Shown piece by piece: positions 9,588-18,936 of a stretch of 64,000 nucleotides of DNA. The stretch's first letter is position 1. Every line of letters begins with the position of its first letter. The position numbers and the translations under genes are program-made. Origin of the DNA: an uncultured Pseudovibrio sp. (GTDB taxonomy: Bacteria > Pseudomonadota > Alphaproteobacteria > Rhizobiales > Stappiaceae); contig CANMBS010000002.1 in the NCBI GenBank assembly GCA_947496145.1, forward strand, positions 124,001-188,000, written 5' to 3'. The notes beneath the pieces are model-generated. The model did no database searches. It was given only the letters and a program-made list of their open reading frames with translations, and was not told the origin of the DNA.

Positions 9588-9635
9588 GCAGCTCCAAAAC
9601 GCATCCTCAAACATAGCCATTCAAGGATGCGCTGC
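9588..9635. terminator. Hairpin between the convergent K+ channel and uup genes
   Basis: GCATCCT (9601-9607) pairs with AGGATGC (9624-9630), and an outer GCAG (9588-9591) can pair with CTGC (9632-9635). No clear T-run follows on either strand, so termination is only suggested by the position between two stop codons. Confidence 0.35.
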
Positions 9636-9653
9636 ACGGACATTTAAGGTCTG

Positions 9654-11474
9654 TTACTCACCGTCATCGGCTAGCATTTCCAACTCCAGCCATTCCTCTT
9701 CCAATGCGGAAAGGTCTTCCTGAAACACCCCGATTGCCTTCGTCACTTTGTGAAAACGATCAGGGTTGGCGCTGAACAGGTTCGGGTCCTCCAGCTCCTT
9801 TTGTGCCTTCGCAATTTTAGCTTCCAGCTTCTCCATCTCACCCGGAATTGCTTTCAGGCGATGTGCCTGTGTGAAGTTGAGGCCAGACTTTTTTGCTTCC
9901 TTCTTCACCGCCGGGTTGGAGGAGCTTTCCTCTTTTGACGGGCTGGCAGTCTTGTCCGCCTTTGTCGTTTTGCGAGCTGTGACACCTTCTCCGCGCTGGC
10001 GAACCATATCCGTATACCCGCCAGCAAACTCACGCCACTTGCCATCCCCCTCCATGGTGATGACGCTGGTACAGATGCGGTCAAGAAAATCGCGGTCATG
10101 GCTCACAAGCAGAACTGTGCCGGAATAGTCGGCAATCAGTTCCTGCAGAAGGTCCAGCGTTTCAAGGTCCAGATCATTGGTTGGTTCATCGAGCACCATC
10201 AGGTTTGAGGGGTTTGCAAGTGCACGTGCCAGCAGCAGACGGCCACGCTCACCACCAGAAAGCACCCGCACAGGTGTACGCGCCTGCTCTGGTGTGAACA
10301 GGAAGTCCTTCAGATAACTCATCACGTGCTTGGAGGTATCACCCATGACCACTATGTCACCACGCCCCCCGGTCATGGCGTTGACCAGATTGTCATTCGG
10401 GTCCAGTTTCTCCCGTTTCTGATCCAGCGTGATCATTTGCAGATTTGCCCCAAGGCGCACGGTCCCGGCATCCGGCTCAAGTTCTCCGGTCAGCATCTTG
10501 AGCAATGTGGTTTTGCCAACACCATTCGGGCCAACAAATCCGATCCGGTCACCCCGTAAAATGCGGGTGGAAAAATCCTTTACAATCGGGCGGTCTTCGT
10601 AAGCCTTGCCAATGCCTTTGGCCTCAGACACCAGTTTACCGGAAACATCGCCTTCGGTAGCCGCCATTTTCACAGTGCCTTGCGGGCCTTTATGGTCCTT
10701 GCGTTTCTGACGCAGCTCTGCAAGTTCACGAACCCGGCGCATGTTTCTTTTACGGCGCGCAGTTACGCCATAAACCATCCAGTGTTCTTCCTGCCGGATT
10801 TTCTCGTTAAGTCGCGCCTGCTCTTTTTCTTCTTCTTCAAAGACCTTGTCCCGCCACTCTTCAAACCTGGCAAAGCCCTGATCCATACGCCGGGATACAC
10901 CTCGGTCGATCCAGTAAGTCACACGGGAAAGATTTTCTAAAAATCGCCTGTCATGCGATATCAGAACGATCGCAGACTTCATCTGCTGGAGCTCAGCTTC
11001 AAGCCACTCAATTACTGGAAGGTCCAGATGGTTGGTTGGCTCATCCAGCAACAGGATATCTGGTTCCGGGGCAAGAGCACGGGCGATGGCCGCACGTTTG
11101 GCTTCTCCGCCGGAAAGCGTGGCAGGATCTTCCTCGCCAGTTAAGCCTAAGATTTCCAATAGGTATTTGGCCCGATATTGATCATCACCCTGTGTGAGGC
11201 CACCTTCTGCATAGGCAAGAACTGTATCAAACCCGGAAAGGTCAGGCTCCTGTGGAAGGTAACGGATTGTACGTCCCGGTTGCAGAAAGTACTCCCCTTT
11301 ATCAGGCTCCATCAGCCCCGCTGCAATTTTTAAAAGCGTGGACTTGCCGGACCCGTTACGCCCAACCAGACAGATACGCTCACCTTCTCCAACTTGCATC
11401 TCTGCTCCGGTTAAAAGAGGGGTGCCGCCAAAGGTAAGGTGAATGTCTCGCAAATGAAGAAGCGGTGGTGCCAT
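9654..11474 (-). CDS. uup: ABC-F ATPase Uup
   Basis: The 606-residue soluble protein holds two ABC ATPase domains without membrane segments. Walker A motifs are GRNGSGKST (38-46) and GPNGVGKTT. Signature motifs are LSGGEAKR and LSGGERGR, and Walker B motifs are ILLLDEPTNHLDL and LMVLDEPTNDLDL. The interdomain linker is charged and helical (about 200-270). A C-terminal extension after about residue 505 is rich in Lys and Glu and forms the coiled coil typical of Uup. ABC-F proteins act on the ribosome; Uup is also linked to DNA structure tolerance and excision of transposons in E. coli. Confidence 0.9.
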   Translation of the reverse strand: MAPPLLHLRDIHLTFGGTPLLTGAEMQVGEGERICLVGRNGSGKSTLLKIAAGLMEPDKGEYFLQPGRTIRYLPQEPDLSGFDTVLAYAEGGLTQGDDQYRAKYLLEILGLTGEEDPATLSGGEAKRAAIARALAPEPDILLLDEPTNHLDLPVIEWLEAELQQMKSAIVLISHDRRFLENLSRVTYWIDRGVSRRMDQGFARFEEWRDKVFEEEEKEQARLNEKIRQEEHWMVYGVTARRKRNMRRVRELAELRQKRKDHKGPQGTVKMAATEGDVSGKLVSEAKGIGKAYEDRPIVKDFSTRILRGDRIGFVGPNGVGKTTLLKMLTGELEPDAGTVRLGANLQMITLDQKREKLDPNDNLVNAMTGGRGDIVVMGDTSKHVMSYLKDFLFTPEQARTPVRVLSGGERGRLLLARALANPSNLMVLDEPTNDLDLETLDLLQELIADYSGTVLLVSHDRDFLDRICTSVITMEGDGKWREFAGGYTDMVRQRGEGVTARKTTKADKTASPSKEESSSNPAVKKEAKKSGLNFTQAHRLKAIPGEMEKLEAKIAKAQKELEDPNLFSANPDRFHKVTKAIGVFQEDLSALEEEWLELEMLADDGE

Positions 11475-11859
11475 GAAGTTGTCTTCCTAGAATCCCAAAA
11501 AGCGCACATTTCAACGCTAGGAGTAGATGTTTTGGTAGTGCTCTACCACAAATGAGCCGCTATAAAAGGTTTTTGCCGCACCTGTGAAAAAAACAGGGAG
11601 GAAACCGTTGAGCGGCATAGTGACGCGATTGCAAAAGATTTCACGTCTATTGCTGAAATTTTTAAAAAGAATTGAAGCTATATAAGAAATAAAAATTCGC
11701 AATACGTATTTTTTAAGCGTATCAAATTTCCAATTGTATCGATTGGAAGTAAAATATGACCTCTCGACACTTGCTATAATTAAATAAGAGTGAAATGTTG
11801 CAGCCAACCGTCAGTCTCCAAATCTGGCGGAGTGTAACTTGAGGAGAGGGGAGATCTGT
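11475..11859. promoter_or_regulatory. opp operon leader with an extended -10 promoter
   Basis: This 385-base AT-rich stretch separates divergent uup and the opp operon. At 11772-11780 the sequence TGCTATAAT is a perfect extended -10 element, 80 bases before the oppA start; no consensus -35 hexamer is visible upstream. The leader ends in the purine-rich ribosome-binding site GAGGAGAGGGGAG. A short minus-strand frame (11517-11807) looks spurious. Confidence 0.55.
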
Positions 11860-13446
11860 ATGATCAAGTCCATTCGTATGTCAGCGCTGGCTGCGGCTCT
11901 TATTGCCGCTACTTCGCTATCTGCTACGGCTGAAACTGTCTATAACCGTGGTAACTCTGCTGACCCAGAAACTCTTGACCAGCATAAGACATCTACAACT
12001 TATGAAGCTCACATCCTGCGTGACCTTTATGAAGGTCTTGTTGCATACAATGCAAAGGGTGAAATCATCCCTGGCGCAGCAGCGAGCTGGACTGTTTCTG
12101 ACGATGGTCTGACTTACACCTTCAAGATGCGTGAAGACGCAAAGTGGTCAAACGGTGATCCGGTTGTTGCTGGTGACTTCGTTTACTCCCTGCGCCGCAT
12201 CATGAACCCGATGACTGGTGCGAAATACGCAAACGTTCTCTACCCAATTTTGAATTCCGAAGCCGTTAACAAAGGCGAGATGGAAGGTGAGAAGCTGGGC
12301 GTTAAAGCAATTGATGACAAGACCCTTGAAATCAAGCTGAATGCGCCAACTCCTTACTTCATCCAGTTGCTGAGCCACCAGTCCGGTCTTCCGGTACACC
12401 CGGCATCCGTTGAAAAGTTTGGCTCTGACTTTGTTAAGCCAGAAAACATCGTAACAAACGGTGCATTCGTTCTTTCCAGCTTCGTTCCGAACGATGCTGT
12501 GACTGCGGTTAAAAACCCGCACTTCCACGATGCAGCAAACGTTGCTCTGGATAAGGTTAAATACTATCCGACTGAAGATCGTGGTGCAGCGCTTCGCCGC
12601 TTCCAGGCTGGCGAACTGGACACCAACAACGACGTTCCACTGGAACAGATCGACTTCATTCGCGGCACTCTGGGTAACGAATTTAAAGTCGCACCTTATC
12701 TCGGCACCTACTATTACGCGCTGAACCATGAATCCGAAGCCATGAAGGACCCGGAAGTCCGTCAGGCTCTGTCCATGGCGATTGACCGCGAGTTCCTGGC
12801 AGATGATATCTGGGGCGGCACCATGGTCGCAGGTCACTCTCTGGTACCTCCGGGAATTGCGAACTACGGCGAACCAGCTTACGCATCCTGGAAAGACAAG
12901 GACCTGCTGGATCGTGAAGAAGACGCACGTCGCATTCTGGAATCCAAAGGTTACACTCTGGAAAATCCTCTGAAGGTTGAGATCCGCTACAACACCTCTG
13001 AAAACCACAAGAACACTGCTGTTGCCATTGCAGATATGTGGAAGCCTCTTGGCGTTGAAGTGTCTTTGCTGAACACCGACACCAAGACCCACTACGCGCA
13101 CCTGCGTGACCGTGGTGACTTCGATGTTGCTCGTGCAGGCTGGATCGGTGACTACTCCGACCCGCAGAACTTCCTGTTCATGCTCGAAAGCGACAATACC
13201 GGCTTCAACTACGCTCGCTATGAGAACCCTGAGTATGATGCACTCATGGACGAAGCAGCGGCCACCGTTGATCTGGAAAAACGCGCAGAGATCCTGAAGA
13301 AAGCAGAAACTCTCTTCATGCGTGACCTGCCATTCCTGCCTTTGATGTACTACGGCTCCAAGAACATTGTTTCTGATAAGGTTTCCGGTTTCGAAACCAA
13401 CCTGTTGGACGTGCATCCAAGCCGCTTCATCAAGATTAACAAGTAA
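11860..13446 (+). CDS. oppA: Oligopeptide ABC transporter, periplasmic substrate-binding protein
   Basis: This is a family-5 solute-binding protein of 528 residues, the usual length for OppA/MppA. It has a Sec signal peptide (MIKSIRMSALAAALIAATSLSATA) with probable cleavage before ETVYNRG. The family hallmarks NRGNSADPETLDQHK and YEGLVAYNAKGEIIPGAA follow directly. It delivers peptides to the inner-membrane permeases encoded next. The start is the ATG at 11860 behind GAGGAGAGGGGAG; the ribosome-binding site overlaps an upstream in-frame TTG (11839), which I reject. A strong terminator hairpin directly after the gene suggests that it is expressed above the rest of the operon. Confidence 0.93.
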   Translation: MIKSIRMSALAAALIAATSLSATAETVYNRGNSADPETLDQHKTSTTYEAHILRDLYEGLVAYNAKGEIIPGAAASWTVSDDGLTYTFKMREDAKWSNGDPVVAGDFVYSLRRIMNPMTGAKYANVLYPILNSEAVNKGEMEGEKLGVKAIDDKTLEIKLNAPTPYFIQLLSHQSGLPVHPASVEKFGSDFVKPENIVTNGAFVLSSFVPNDAVTAVKNPHFHDAANVALDKVKYYPTEDRGAALRRFQAGELDTNNDVPLEQIDFIRGTLGNEFKVAPYLGTYYYALNHESEAMKDPEVRQALSMAIDREFLADDIWGGTMVAGHSLVPPGIANYGEPAYASWKDKDLLDREEDARRILESKGYTLENPLKVEIRYNTSENHKNTAVAIADMWKPLGVEVSLLNTDTKTHYAHLRDRGDFDVARAGWIGDYSDPQNFLFMLESDNTGFNYARYENPEYDALMDEAAATVDLEKRAEILKKAETLFMRDLPFLPLMYYGSKNIVSDKVSGFETNLLDVHPSRFIKINK

Positions 13447-13461
13447 TCTTTAACGCGACAG

Positions 13462-13502
13462 AAAATGCCAGTCATGCAGGATAGGTCATGACTGGCATTT
13501 TT
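13462..13502 (+). terminator. Intra-operon terminator/attenuator after oppA
   Basis: AAAATGCCAGTCATG (13462-13476) is perfectly complementary to CATGACTGGCATTTT (13487-13501), a 15-bp stem with a ten-base loop, and the distal arm ends in five Ts. It sits between the oppA stop and the oppB start. Such hairpins limit read-through and protect the binding-protein mRNA from 3' decay. Confidence 0.85.
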
Positions 13503-13551
13503 GTGAACTATCGGTAAATAAAAACGATAAACAACTGGAGAAGCAAGGCCC

Positions 13552-14475
13552 ATGTTACGCTATGTCCTGAGCAGACTGCTCAGCGCGATACCGACCTTGT
13601 TCTTGATCATTACTATTTCCTTCTTCCTCATGCGTGTAGCGCCGGGTGGACCGTTCGATCTGGAACGTCCGCTGGAAGCAAAGGTCATGGAAAACCTGAA
13701 CAAGATCTACAATTTGGACAAATCCCTGTGGGAGCAATACCTCATCTACCTGAAGAGCGTTTTGCACGGCGATTTCGGCCCAAGTTTCTTCTTCCGAGAT
13801 TTCTCGATCAATGAACTGTTCGCCCAAAGTCTTCCAATCTCCATGCAGCTTGGTCTTTCTGCACTGGCTCTTGCCCTGGCTGTTGGTGGGTTTTTGGGAG
13901 TTATCGCAGCGCTGCGTCAGAACAAAGGCGTCGACTACTCTGTGATGGCCGTTGCAACACTCGGTGTTACCATCCCGAACTTTGTTGTAGCCCCAATTCT
14001 GACACTCATTATGGGTGTGCATTTTGGCTGGCTGCCTGTCGGTGGCTGGAACGGCGGTGCTTTTGTTAACATGGTCCTTCCGGTTGTCACTCTGGCGCTG
14101 CCTCAGATTGCTGTGGTTGCCCGCCTTACACGTGGCTCCATGATTGAAGCTCTGCGTTCCAACCACGTTCGCACTGCTCGCGCCTATGGCCTTTCCGGGT
14201 ACACTGTAGTTGTCATTCACGCTCTGCGCGGTGCGATCCTGCCGGTTGTCTCCTACCTCGGGCCTGCTGCCGCAGCACTGCTCACTGGCTCTGTTGTGAT
14301 CGAAACCATCTTCGGTATTCCAGGCATCGGACGTTACTTCGTTCAGGGCGCTCTGAACCGTGACTACACCCTCGTGATGGGAACTGTGGTCGTTGTTGCC
14401 TGTTTCGTCATTATCTTCAACCTCATCGTGGATCTGCTTTACGCAATGCTTGATCCTCGTGTGCGTTTTGACTGA
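13552..14475 (+). CDS. oppB: Oligopeptide ABC transporter permease OppB
   Basis: The 307-residue inner-membrane permease has six predicted helices. The conserved N-terminal strand MLRYVLSRLLSAIPTLFLI is followed by the periplasmic segment, and the EAA cytoplasmic loop (about 193-222: RTARAYGLSGYTVVVIHALRGAILPV) contacts the ATPase. The C-terminus ends YAMLDPRVRFD, the usual OppB/DppB ending. It pairs with OppC to form the peptide channel. The ribosome-binding site is GGAG upstream of the ATG. It follows the oppA terminator hairpin and precedes oppC by 12 bases. Confidence 0.93.
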   Translation: MLRYVLSRLLSAIPTLFLIITISFFLMRVAPGGPFDLERPLEAKVMENLNKIYNLDKSLWEQYLIYLKSVLHGDFGPSFFFRDFSINELFAQSLPISMQLGLSALALALAVGGFLGVIAALRQNKGVDYSVMAVATLGVTIPNFVVAPILTLIMGVHFGWLPVGGWNGGAFVNMVLPVVTLALPQIAVVARLTRGSMIEALRSNHVRTARAYGLSGYTVVVIHALRGAILPVVSYLGPAAAALLTGSVVIETIFGIPGIGRYFVQGALNRDYTLVMGTVVVVACFVIIFNLIVDLLYAMLDPRVRFD

Positions 14476-14487
14476 GGACTCGAATTT

Positions 14488-15615
14488 ATGAGTGTTACCT
14501 CCGACCAGCTGAAAGAAGCCCCTAAGATGGGCCGCTCGCTGTGGGATGACGCCCGTGATCGTCTTCTCGCAAACAAAGCAGCTGTAACCTCTCTGATCGT
14601 GCTGGCAGTAATCACCCTGCTGTCCATCGTAGGCCCAATGCTTGCTCCCCATGAGTATGATCGGGTCTACCGCGATTATGTGAAGGCGCCGGCAAGTCTG
14701 GAAGCCTATCCCAAGCAAGACCAGATTGAGCCGACCTTTGCAAAGATTGCAAAGCGGGCACGCATGAGCGTTGACAGCTACGAGCTGAAAGATGGCAAAG
14801 TCACAGCAACCGTAACCTCCCGCCGCAAGCTGGACGAGCGTTACGCACGTTACTTTGACCGTTCTGACCTGTTTGAAAGCTCTGCGATCAGCGGTATTTC
14901 TGCCGACAAGAAGTCCGCAACTGTTACTGCGGATGTGCAGTACATGCACTTCTACTTCGGTACGGATGCAAATGGCCGTGACATGCTCACCCGTACTCTG
15001 ATTGCAGGTCGTGTGTCCCTGACCATCGGTCTGCTGGCGACTTTCGTTGCGATCAGCATCGGCGTGTTCTGGGGCGCAGCTTCCGGTTACTTCGGTGGCA
15101 AGGTCGATCTGGTGATGATGCGTGTGGTAGACATCCTCTACTCACTGCCATTCATTTTCTTCGTGATCATGCTTGTTGTGTTCTTTGGACGTAACTTCAT
15201 TTTGATGTTCATCGCCGTAGGCGCGGTGGAATGGCTGGATATGGCGCGTATTGTGCGCGGTCAGACCCTGTCCATCAAACGTCAGGAATACGTTCAGGCA
15301 GCAGAAGCAATGGGCGTTGAAGGTGGCGGCATTCTCAAACGTCACATCATTCCAAACACGCTTGGTCCAGTGGTTGTTTACATGACCCTGCTGGTACCAA
15401 AAGTGATCCTGCTGGAAAGCTTCCTGTCCTTCTTAGGGCTTGGTGTTCAGGAACCAATGACCTCCTGGGGTGTGTTGATCTCTGAAGGTGCTCGTAACCT
15501 GCAAGGTGCAGCCTGGATGCTGGTATTCCCGGCAATCTTCCTCACCTCCACATTGTTCGCGCTGAACTTCATCGGCGACGGTCTGCGCGATGCGCTTGAC
15601 CCTAAGGATCGATAA
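14488..15615 (+). CDS. oppC: Oligopeptide ABC transporter permease OppC, with long periplasmic insert
   Basis: The 375-residue permease is longer than the roughly 300 residues of many OppC/DppC proteins. The extra length lies between the first membrane helix (about 32-52) and the conserved FGTDANGRDMLTR segment, giving a hydrophilic periplasmic stretch of about 100 residues. This long form is common in alphaproteobacterial and enterobacterial OppC-like proteins such as YejE. The remaining helices and the EAA loop (YVQAAEAMGVEGGGILKRHIIPN) are intact. It ends LRDALDPKDR. The next gene starts 9 bases later, so coupled expression is likely. Confidence 0.92.
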   Translation: MSVTSDQLKEAPKMGRSLWDDARDRLLANKAAVTSLIVLAVITLLSIVGPMLAPHEYDRVYRDYVKAPASLEAYPKQDQIEPTFAKIAKRARMSVDSYELKDGKVTATVTSRRKLDERYARYFDRSDLFESSAISGISADKKSATVTADVQYMHFYFGTDANGRDMLTRTLIAGRVSLTIGLLATFVAISIGVFWGAASGYFGGKVDLVMMRVVDILYSLPFIFFVIMLVVFFGRNFILMFIAVGAVEWLDMARIVRGQTLSIKRQEYVQAAEAMGVEGGGILKRHIIPNTLGPVVVYMTLLVPKVILLESFLSFLGLGVQEPMTSWGVLISEGARNLQGAAWMLVFPAIFLTSTLFALNFIGDGLRDALDPKDR

Positions 15616-15624
15616 GAGGGCAGA

Positions 15625-17241
15625 ATGAGCAAACCTAACGAAAACACTGTTCTCGAAATCGATGGCCTGAAAGTTGATTTCGAAACCAACACCGGCATGG
15701 TTCACGCGGTTAAAGGCGTGAACATCCATGTGGACTCTGGCGAGACTGTCGCAATCGTGGGTGAATCTGGTTCTGGTAAATCCCAGACCATGATGGCAGC
15801 CATGGGTCTTTTAGCAGGCAACGGCATCACCAAAGGTGAAGTCCGTTACCGTGGCAAAAACATCCTCGGTTCCTCCATCCGCGAGCTCAACAAGATCCGT
15901 GGTGCGAAAGTGACCATGATCTTCCAGGAGCCGATGACCTCTCTGGACCCGCTCTACACCATTGAGCGCCAGCTCTGTGAGCCAATGGTTGAGCACGGTG
16001 AATATACCTGGGCAACTGCGAAGAAACGCGCTGTTGAACTGCTGGAACTCGTCGGCATCCCTGAGCCTGCTCGTAAGGTGAAGGCATATCCCTATGAGAT
16101 GTCTGGCGGCCAGCGACAGCGTGTCATGATCGCAATGGCGCTCGCAAACGATCCGGACATCCTGATCGCGGACGAGCCAACCACTGCGCTGGATGTGACC
16201 ACACAGGCTCAGATTCTTGAGCTGATGGCCGACCTTCAAAAGCGTCTTGGCATGGCGGTTGTGTTCATCACCCATGATCTGGCTATCGTTGAACGCATCT
16301 CCGACCGTGTCTACGTAATGAAGTCCGGTGAAGTTGTTGAAGAAGGTAATACCAAGGAAATCTTTGGTAACCCGCAACACGACTACACTAAGATGCTGCT
16401 TGATGCCGAGCCAACCGGCTCTAAGGAAATTGTCCCAGACAGCAATCCAATCGTTCTGGATGCTAAAGACGTGCGCGTTGAGTTTGAAACCGAAACTGGT
16501 TTCCTCAAGCCAAACCACGTTCTGCGCGCTGTTAACGACATTTCTATGGAAGTGCGTCAGGGCCAGACACTGGGTATCGTGGGCGAATCCGGTTCTGGTA
16601 AATCCACGCTTGGTCGTGCTGTTCTTCAGCTTCTGCCAACTGCTGGCGGTCGTGTTGTCTATGTTGGCAACGACATCACTGGTGCAAGCAAGAAGAAGAT
16701 GCAGCCACTTCGCAAAGAAATGCAGCTCATCTTCCAGGACCCGTTCGGTTCCCTGTCTCCACGTATGACCGTGGGTCAGATCATCACCGAAGGTCTGCTG
16801 GTGCATGAGCCTCAGCTCTCAGCGAAGGAACGTGATCTGCGTGCAATTCAGGCGCTTGAAGAAGTGTCCATGGACCCTGCAATGCGTAACCGCTATCCGC
16901 ACGAGTTCTCCGGCGGCCAGCGTCAGCGTATCGCAATTGCACGCACCATGATCCTCAATCCAAAGCTTGTTGTGCTGGACGAACCAACCTCCGCGCTGGA
17001 CCGTACCGTTCAGAAACAGGTGGTTGAGCTGCTGCGTAAACTTCAGGACGAGCATGAACTGACCTACCTGTTCATCTCCCACGATCTGGCAGTGGTTCGC
17101 GCCATGTCCGACACTGTGATGGTGATGCAGAAAGGTGAAGTGGTTGAAAAGGGGCTGGCAGAGGAGATCTTCTCCAACCCGCAAGCAGACTACACCAAAG
17201 AACTGATCGCAGCAGCGGCCCTCAAGCCAGCAATCAGCTAA
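15625..17241 (+). CDS. oppDF: Oligopeptide ABC transporter, fused double ATPase (OppD-OppF)
   Basis: One 538-residue protein carries both ATPase domains that are separate OppD and OppF in E. coli. Each half has Walker A GESGSGKS (residues about 46-53 and 320-327), the signature SGGQRQR, and Walker [12 protein letters not shown] or [11 protein letters not shown]. The domains are joined by a short linker near residues 265-285. The C-terminal region after each Walker B contains the oligopeptide-specific extension. It energises import through OppB/OppC. The gene closes the operon and is followed by a strong terminator. Confidence 0.93.
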   Translation: MSKPNENTVLEIDGLKVDFETNTGMVHAVKGVNIHVDSGETVAIVGESGSGKSQTMMAAMGLLAGNGITKGEVRYRGKNILGSSIRELNKIRGAKVTMIFQEPMTSLDPLYTIERQLCEPMVEHGEYTWATAKKRAVELLELVGIPEPARKVKAYPYEMSGGQRQRVMIAMALANDPDILIADEPTTALDVTTQAQILELMADLQKRLGMAVVFITHDLAIVERISDRVYVMKSGEVVEEGNTKEIFGNPQHDYTKMLLDAEPTGSKEIVPDSNPIVLDAKDVRVEFETETGFLKPNHVLRAVNDISMEVRQGQTLGIVGESGSGKSTLGRAVLQLLPTAGGRVVYVGNDITGASKKKMQPLRKEMQLIFQDPFGSLSPRMTVGQIITEGLLVHEPQLSAKERDLRAIQALEEVSMDPAMRNRYPHEFSGGQRQRIAIARTMILNPKLVVLDEPTSALDRTVQKQVVELLRKLQDEHELTYLFISHDLAVVRAMSDTVMVMQKGEVVEKGLAEEIFSNPQADYTKELIAAAALKPAIS

Positions 17242-17262
17242 GCAAACTGCAATTTTAAGATT

Positions 17263-17294
17263 AAAAAACCCGGTGCAACGCTCCGGGTTTTTTT
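17263..17294 (+). terminator. Rho-independent terminator of the opp operon
   Basis: AAAAAACCCGG (17263-17273) pairs with CCGGGTTTTTTT (17283-17294) around a nine-base loop. The distal arm ends in seven Ts. It is placed 21 bases after the oppDF stop codon, and its A/T symmetry could also serve the convergent dipeptidase gene. Confidence 0.9.
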
Positions 17295-17308
17295 GTTGGG
17301 TTTACCGT

Positions 17309-18373
17309 TTAAATCCCCGCCCGCTCCAGAACGCTGATCCAGTTCCTATGCGCAATCTTGGAAATAAGCTCCTCACCAAAATCAGCTCTGCGAAATGCAT
17401 CAATCAGTTTGGGCAGGCCAGCGACATCCTTGATTTCATTGGCAACCAGACAGCCGTCATAATCAGACCCCAGAGCAACACCGTCTTCGCCCAGCTTGTT
17501 GATCAGATAATCTGCATGACGCAGCATTACATCCAGCGGCGTGTCCGCATTCAGTTGGCCATCCGGGCGCAGGAAGAACACAGCAAAATTGATACCTACC
17601 AGTCCTTTAGACTCAGCAATCGCATCCAGCTGCTTGTCCGTCAGGTTACGGCTCATAGGGCAGATGCTGAACACATTGGAGTGGCTGGCAACAATTGGCT
17701 TGTCTGTAATACTGGCAAGGTCCCAGAAGCCTTTTTCATTAAGATGAGACACATCCAGCTGAATACCTGTCTGGTTACACACCCGCACCAGTTCTTTGCC
17801 TGTCTCAGTCAGGCCCGGCCCAATATCTGGGCCATGATCGTATGTCATTGGCACACCGTGACCGAAAATCGTCTCACGGCTCCATACCGGACCAAGTGAG
17901 CGCAGGCCCCGATCATACAACATGTGCAGTGCTTCAAAATCCTTGTCGATGCACTCAGCGCCCTCCACATGCAACATCATCGCCAGTTGATCTGCTGCCA
18001 TTGCCTCTTTGATCGCCTCGGTTGAACGGCAGATTTTCACTGCGCTATCACCTTGAGCTTCCAGCTCCTCAGCAATCTCAAGCAATTTAAGCGTGTAGTC
18101 TAAAGCGTCTTGTTGCCGTATCTGTCTGAAGTGTTTTGGATCGTCGAAGTCAGTTTCCTCTCCCGGCTCCGGCTTACTCCGTACGCTCGGCGTAAACATG
18201 GCAAATAACCCGCCAGCAAAGCCACCTTTACGCGCTCGGGGAAGATCAATGTGGTCGTAGTTAGCCTCTTCAAAAAAACTGCGTTGTTTTGCTGTTTGAG
18301 CACGCCGCTCCAGTGACAGCAGAGTGTCATTATGACCATCAAAGACCGGAGTAAGATTAGGGGTGTCTGTCAT
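17309..18373 (-). CDS. M19-family membrane-type dipeptidase
   Basis: The 354-residue protein belongs to the renal-dipeptidase (M19) family of zinc enzymes, which hydrolyse dipeptides. The metal site begins with the HxD motif in PVFDGHNDTLL near the N-terminus and continues with MLHVEGAE, LDVSHLNEKGFWD and VASHSNVFSICPMSRN; GSDYDGC provides the last aspartate. There is no signal peptide in the chosen form, so it is probably cytoplasmic. The start is ATG at 18373, with GGAG eight bases upstream; a longer in-frame version would add 40 unconserved residues. Its position beside the peptide importer fits a role in digesting imported peptides, which is inference. Confidence 0.92.
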   Translation of the reverse strand: MTDTPNLTPVFDGHNDTLLSLERRAQTAKQRSFFEEANYDHIDLPRARKGGFAGGLFAMFTPSVRSKPEPGEETDFDDPKHFRQIRQQDALDYTLKLLEIAEELEAQGDSAVKICRSTEAIKEAMAADQLAMMLHVEGAECIDKDFEALHMLYDRGLRSLGPVWSRETIFGHGVPMTYDHGPDIGPGLTETGKELVRVCNQTGIQLDVSHLNEKGFWDLASITDKPIVASHSNVFSICPMSRNLTDKQLDAIAESKGLVGINFAVFFLRPDGQLNADTPLDVMLRHADYLINKLGEDGVALGSDYDGCLVANEIKDVAGLPKLIDAFRRADFGEELISKIAHRNWISVLERAGI

Positions 18374-18569
18374 AATACGCTCCGAGACAGAGGAATTGGG
18401 TAAAGCGCACCCAATGAAACAGGAAGAAGCGATCTGCGTGCCGCTCATATTTGATGGCATAAAGCTAAGCCACATTGGCATCAGGTGAAGCAATAATCTG
18501 GAGTGCTACACATAGAAAATCAATAGGATAGTTGAGTTTTCTGGGCTCATAAATGACGAGGTTCTTCAA

Positions 18570-18884
18570 ATGGCTGAGGTGATCAGAAGCTCTGACTACA
18601 CGGCAGACAAGGCTTGGGGTGCGCTGCCAGTTGCAAACATGAATGGCATCACCACGCGCCTGCACTGGACAGACAGGCCCTACAAATGGCACGTGAATGA
18701 AGGGGAGGAAGTTTTTGTCGTCCTGAGTGGTCAGGTGGAAATGAAATACAAGAAGGGTGGCGTTGAACTTTCAGAACTACTGGCACCCGGAGATATCTTC
18801 TGCGCTTCAATGGGAACAGAACACGCTGCTCACCCAAAGGGAGAGGCGCGTGTGCTGGTCGTGGAAAGTGAAGGGAGTCTCTGA
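18570..18884 (+). CDS. Small single-domain cupin protein
   Basis: The 104-residue protein is one cupin beta-barrel. Motif 1 is degenerate (WHVNEGEEVFVVLSGQVEM, with H-x-x-x-E-x-x-x-x-x-x-G spacing) and motif 2 is LAPGDIFCASMGTEHAAHP, with a conserved histidine in TEH. Small cupins of this kind bind metals and act as isomerases, dioxygenases or mannose-6-phosphate isomerase-like enzymes; the substrate is not evident. It is divergent from the dipeptidase and stands alone. Confidence 0.8.
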   Translation: MAEVIRSSDYTADKAWGALPVANMNGITTRLHWTDRPYKWHVNEGEEVFVVLSGQVEMKYKKGGVELSELLAPGDIFCASMGTEHAAHPKGEARVLVVESEGSL

Positions 18885-18936
18885 GCTTTGTTTGTGAGGA
18901 GGGGATGTTGCATCCCGTCCTCTATCTGTGAAACCC

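Noticed and set aside
11517-11807. 96-residue minus-strand frame in the opp leader
   Set aside because: AT-rich leader sequence with an extended -10 promoter for opp; no start signal for the frame.
13555-14949. 464-residue minus-strand frame opposite oppB/oppC
   Set aside because: Antisense to two clear permease genes with ribosome-binding sites; the product is His/Cys/Gln-rich with no motif.
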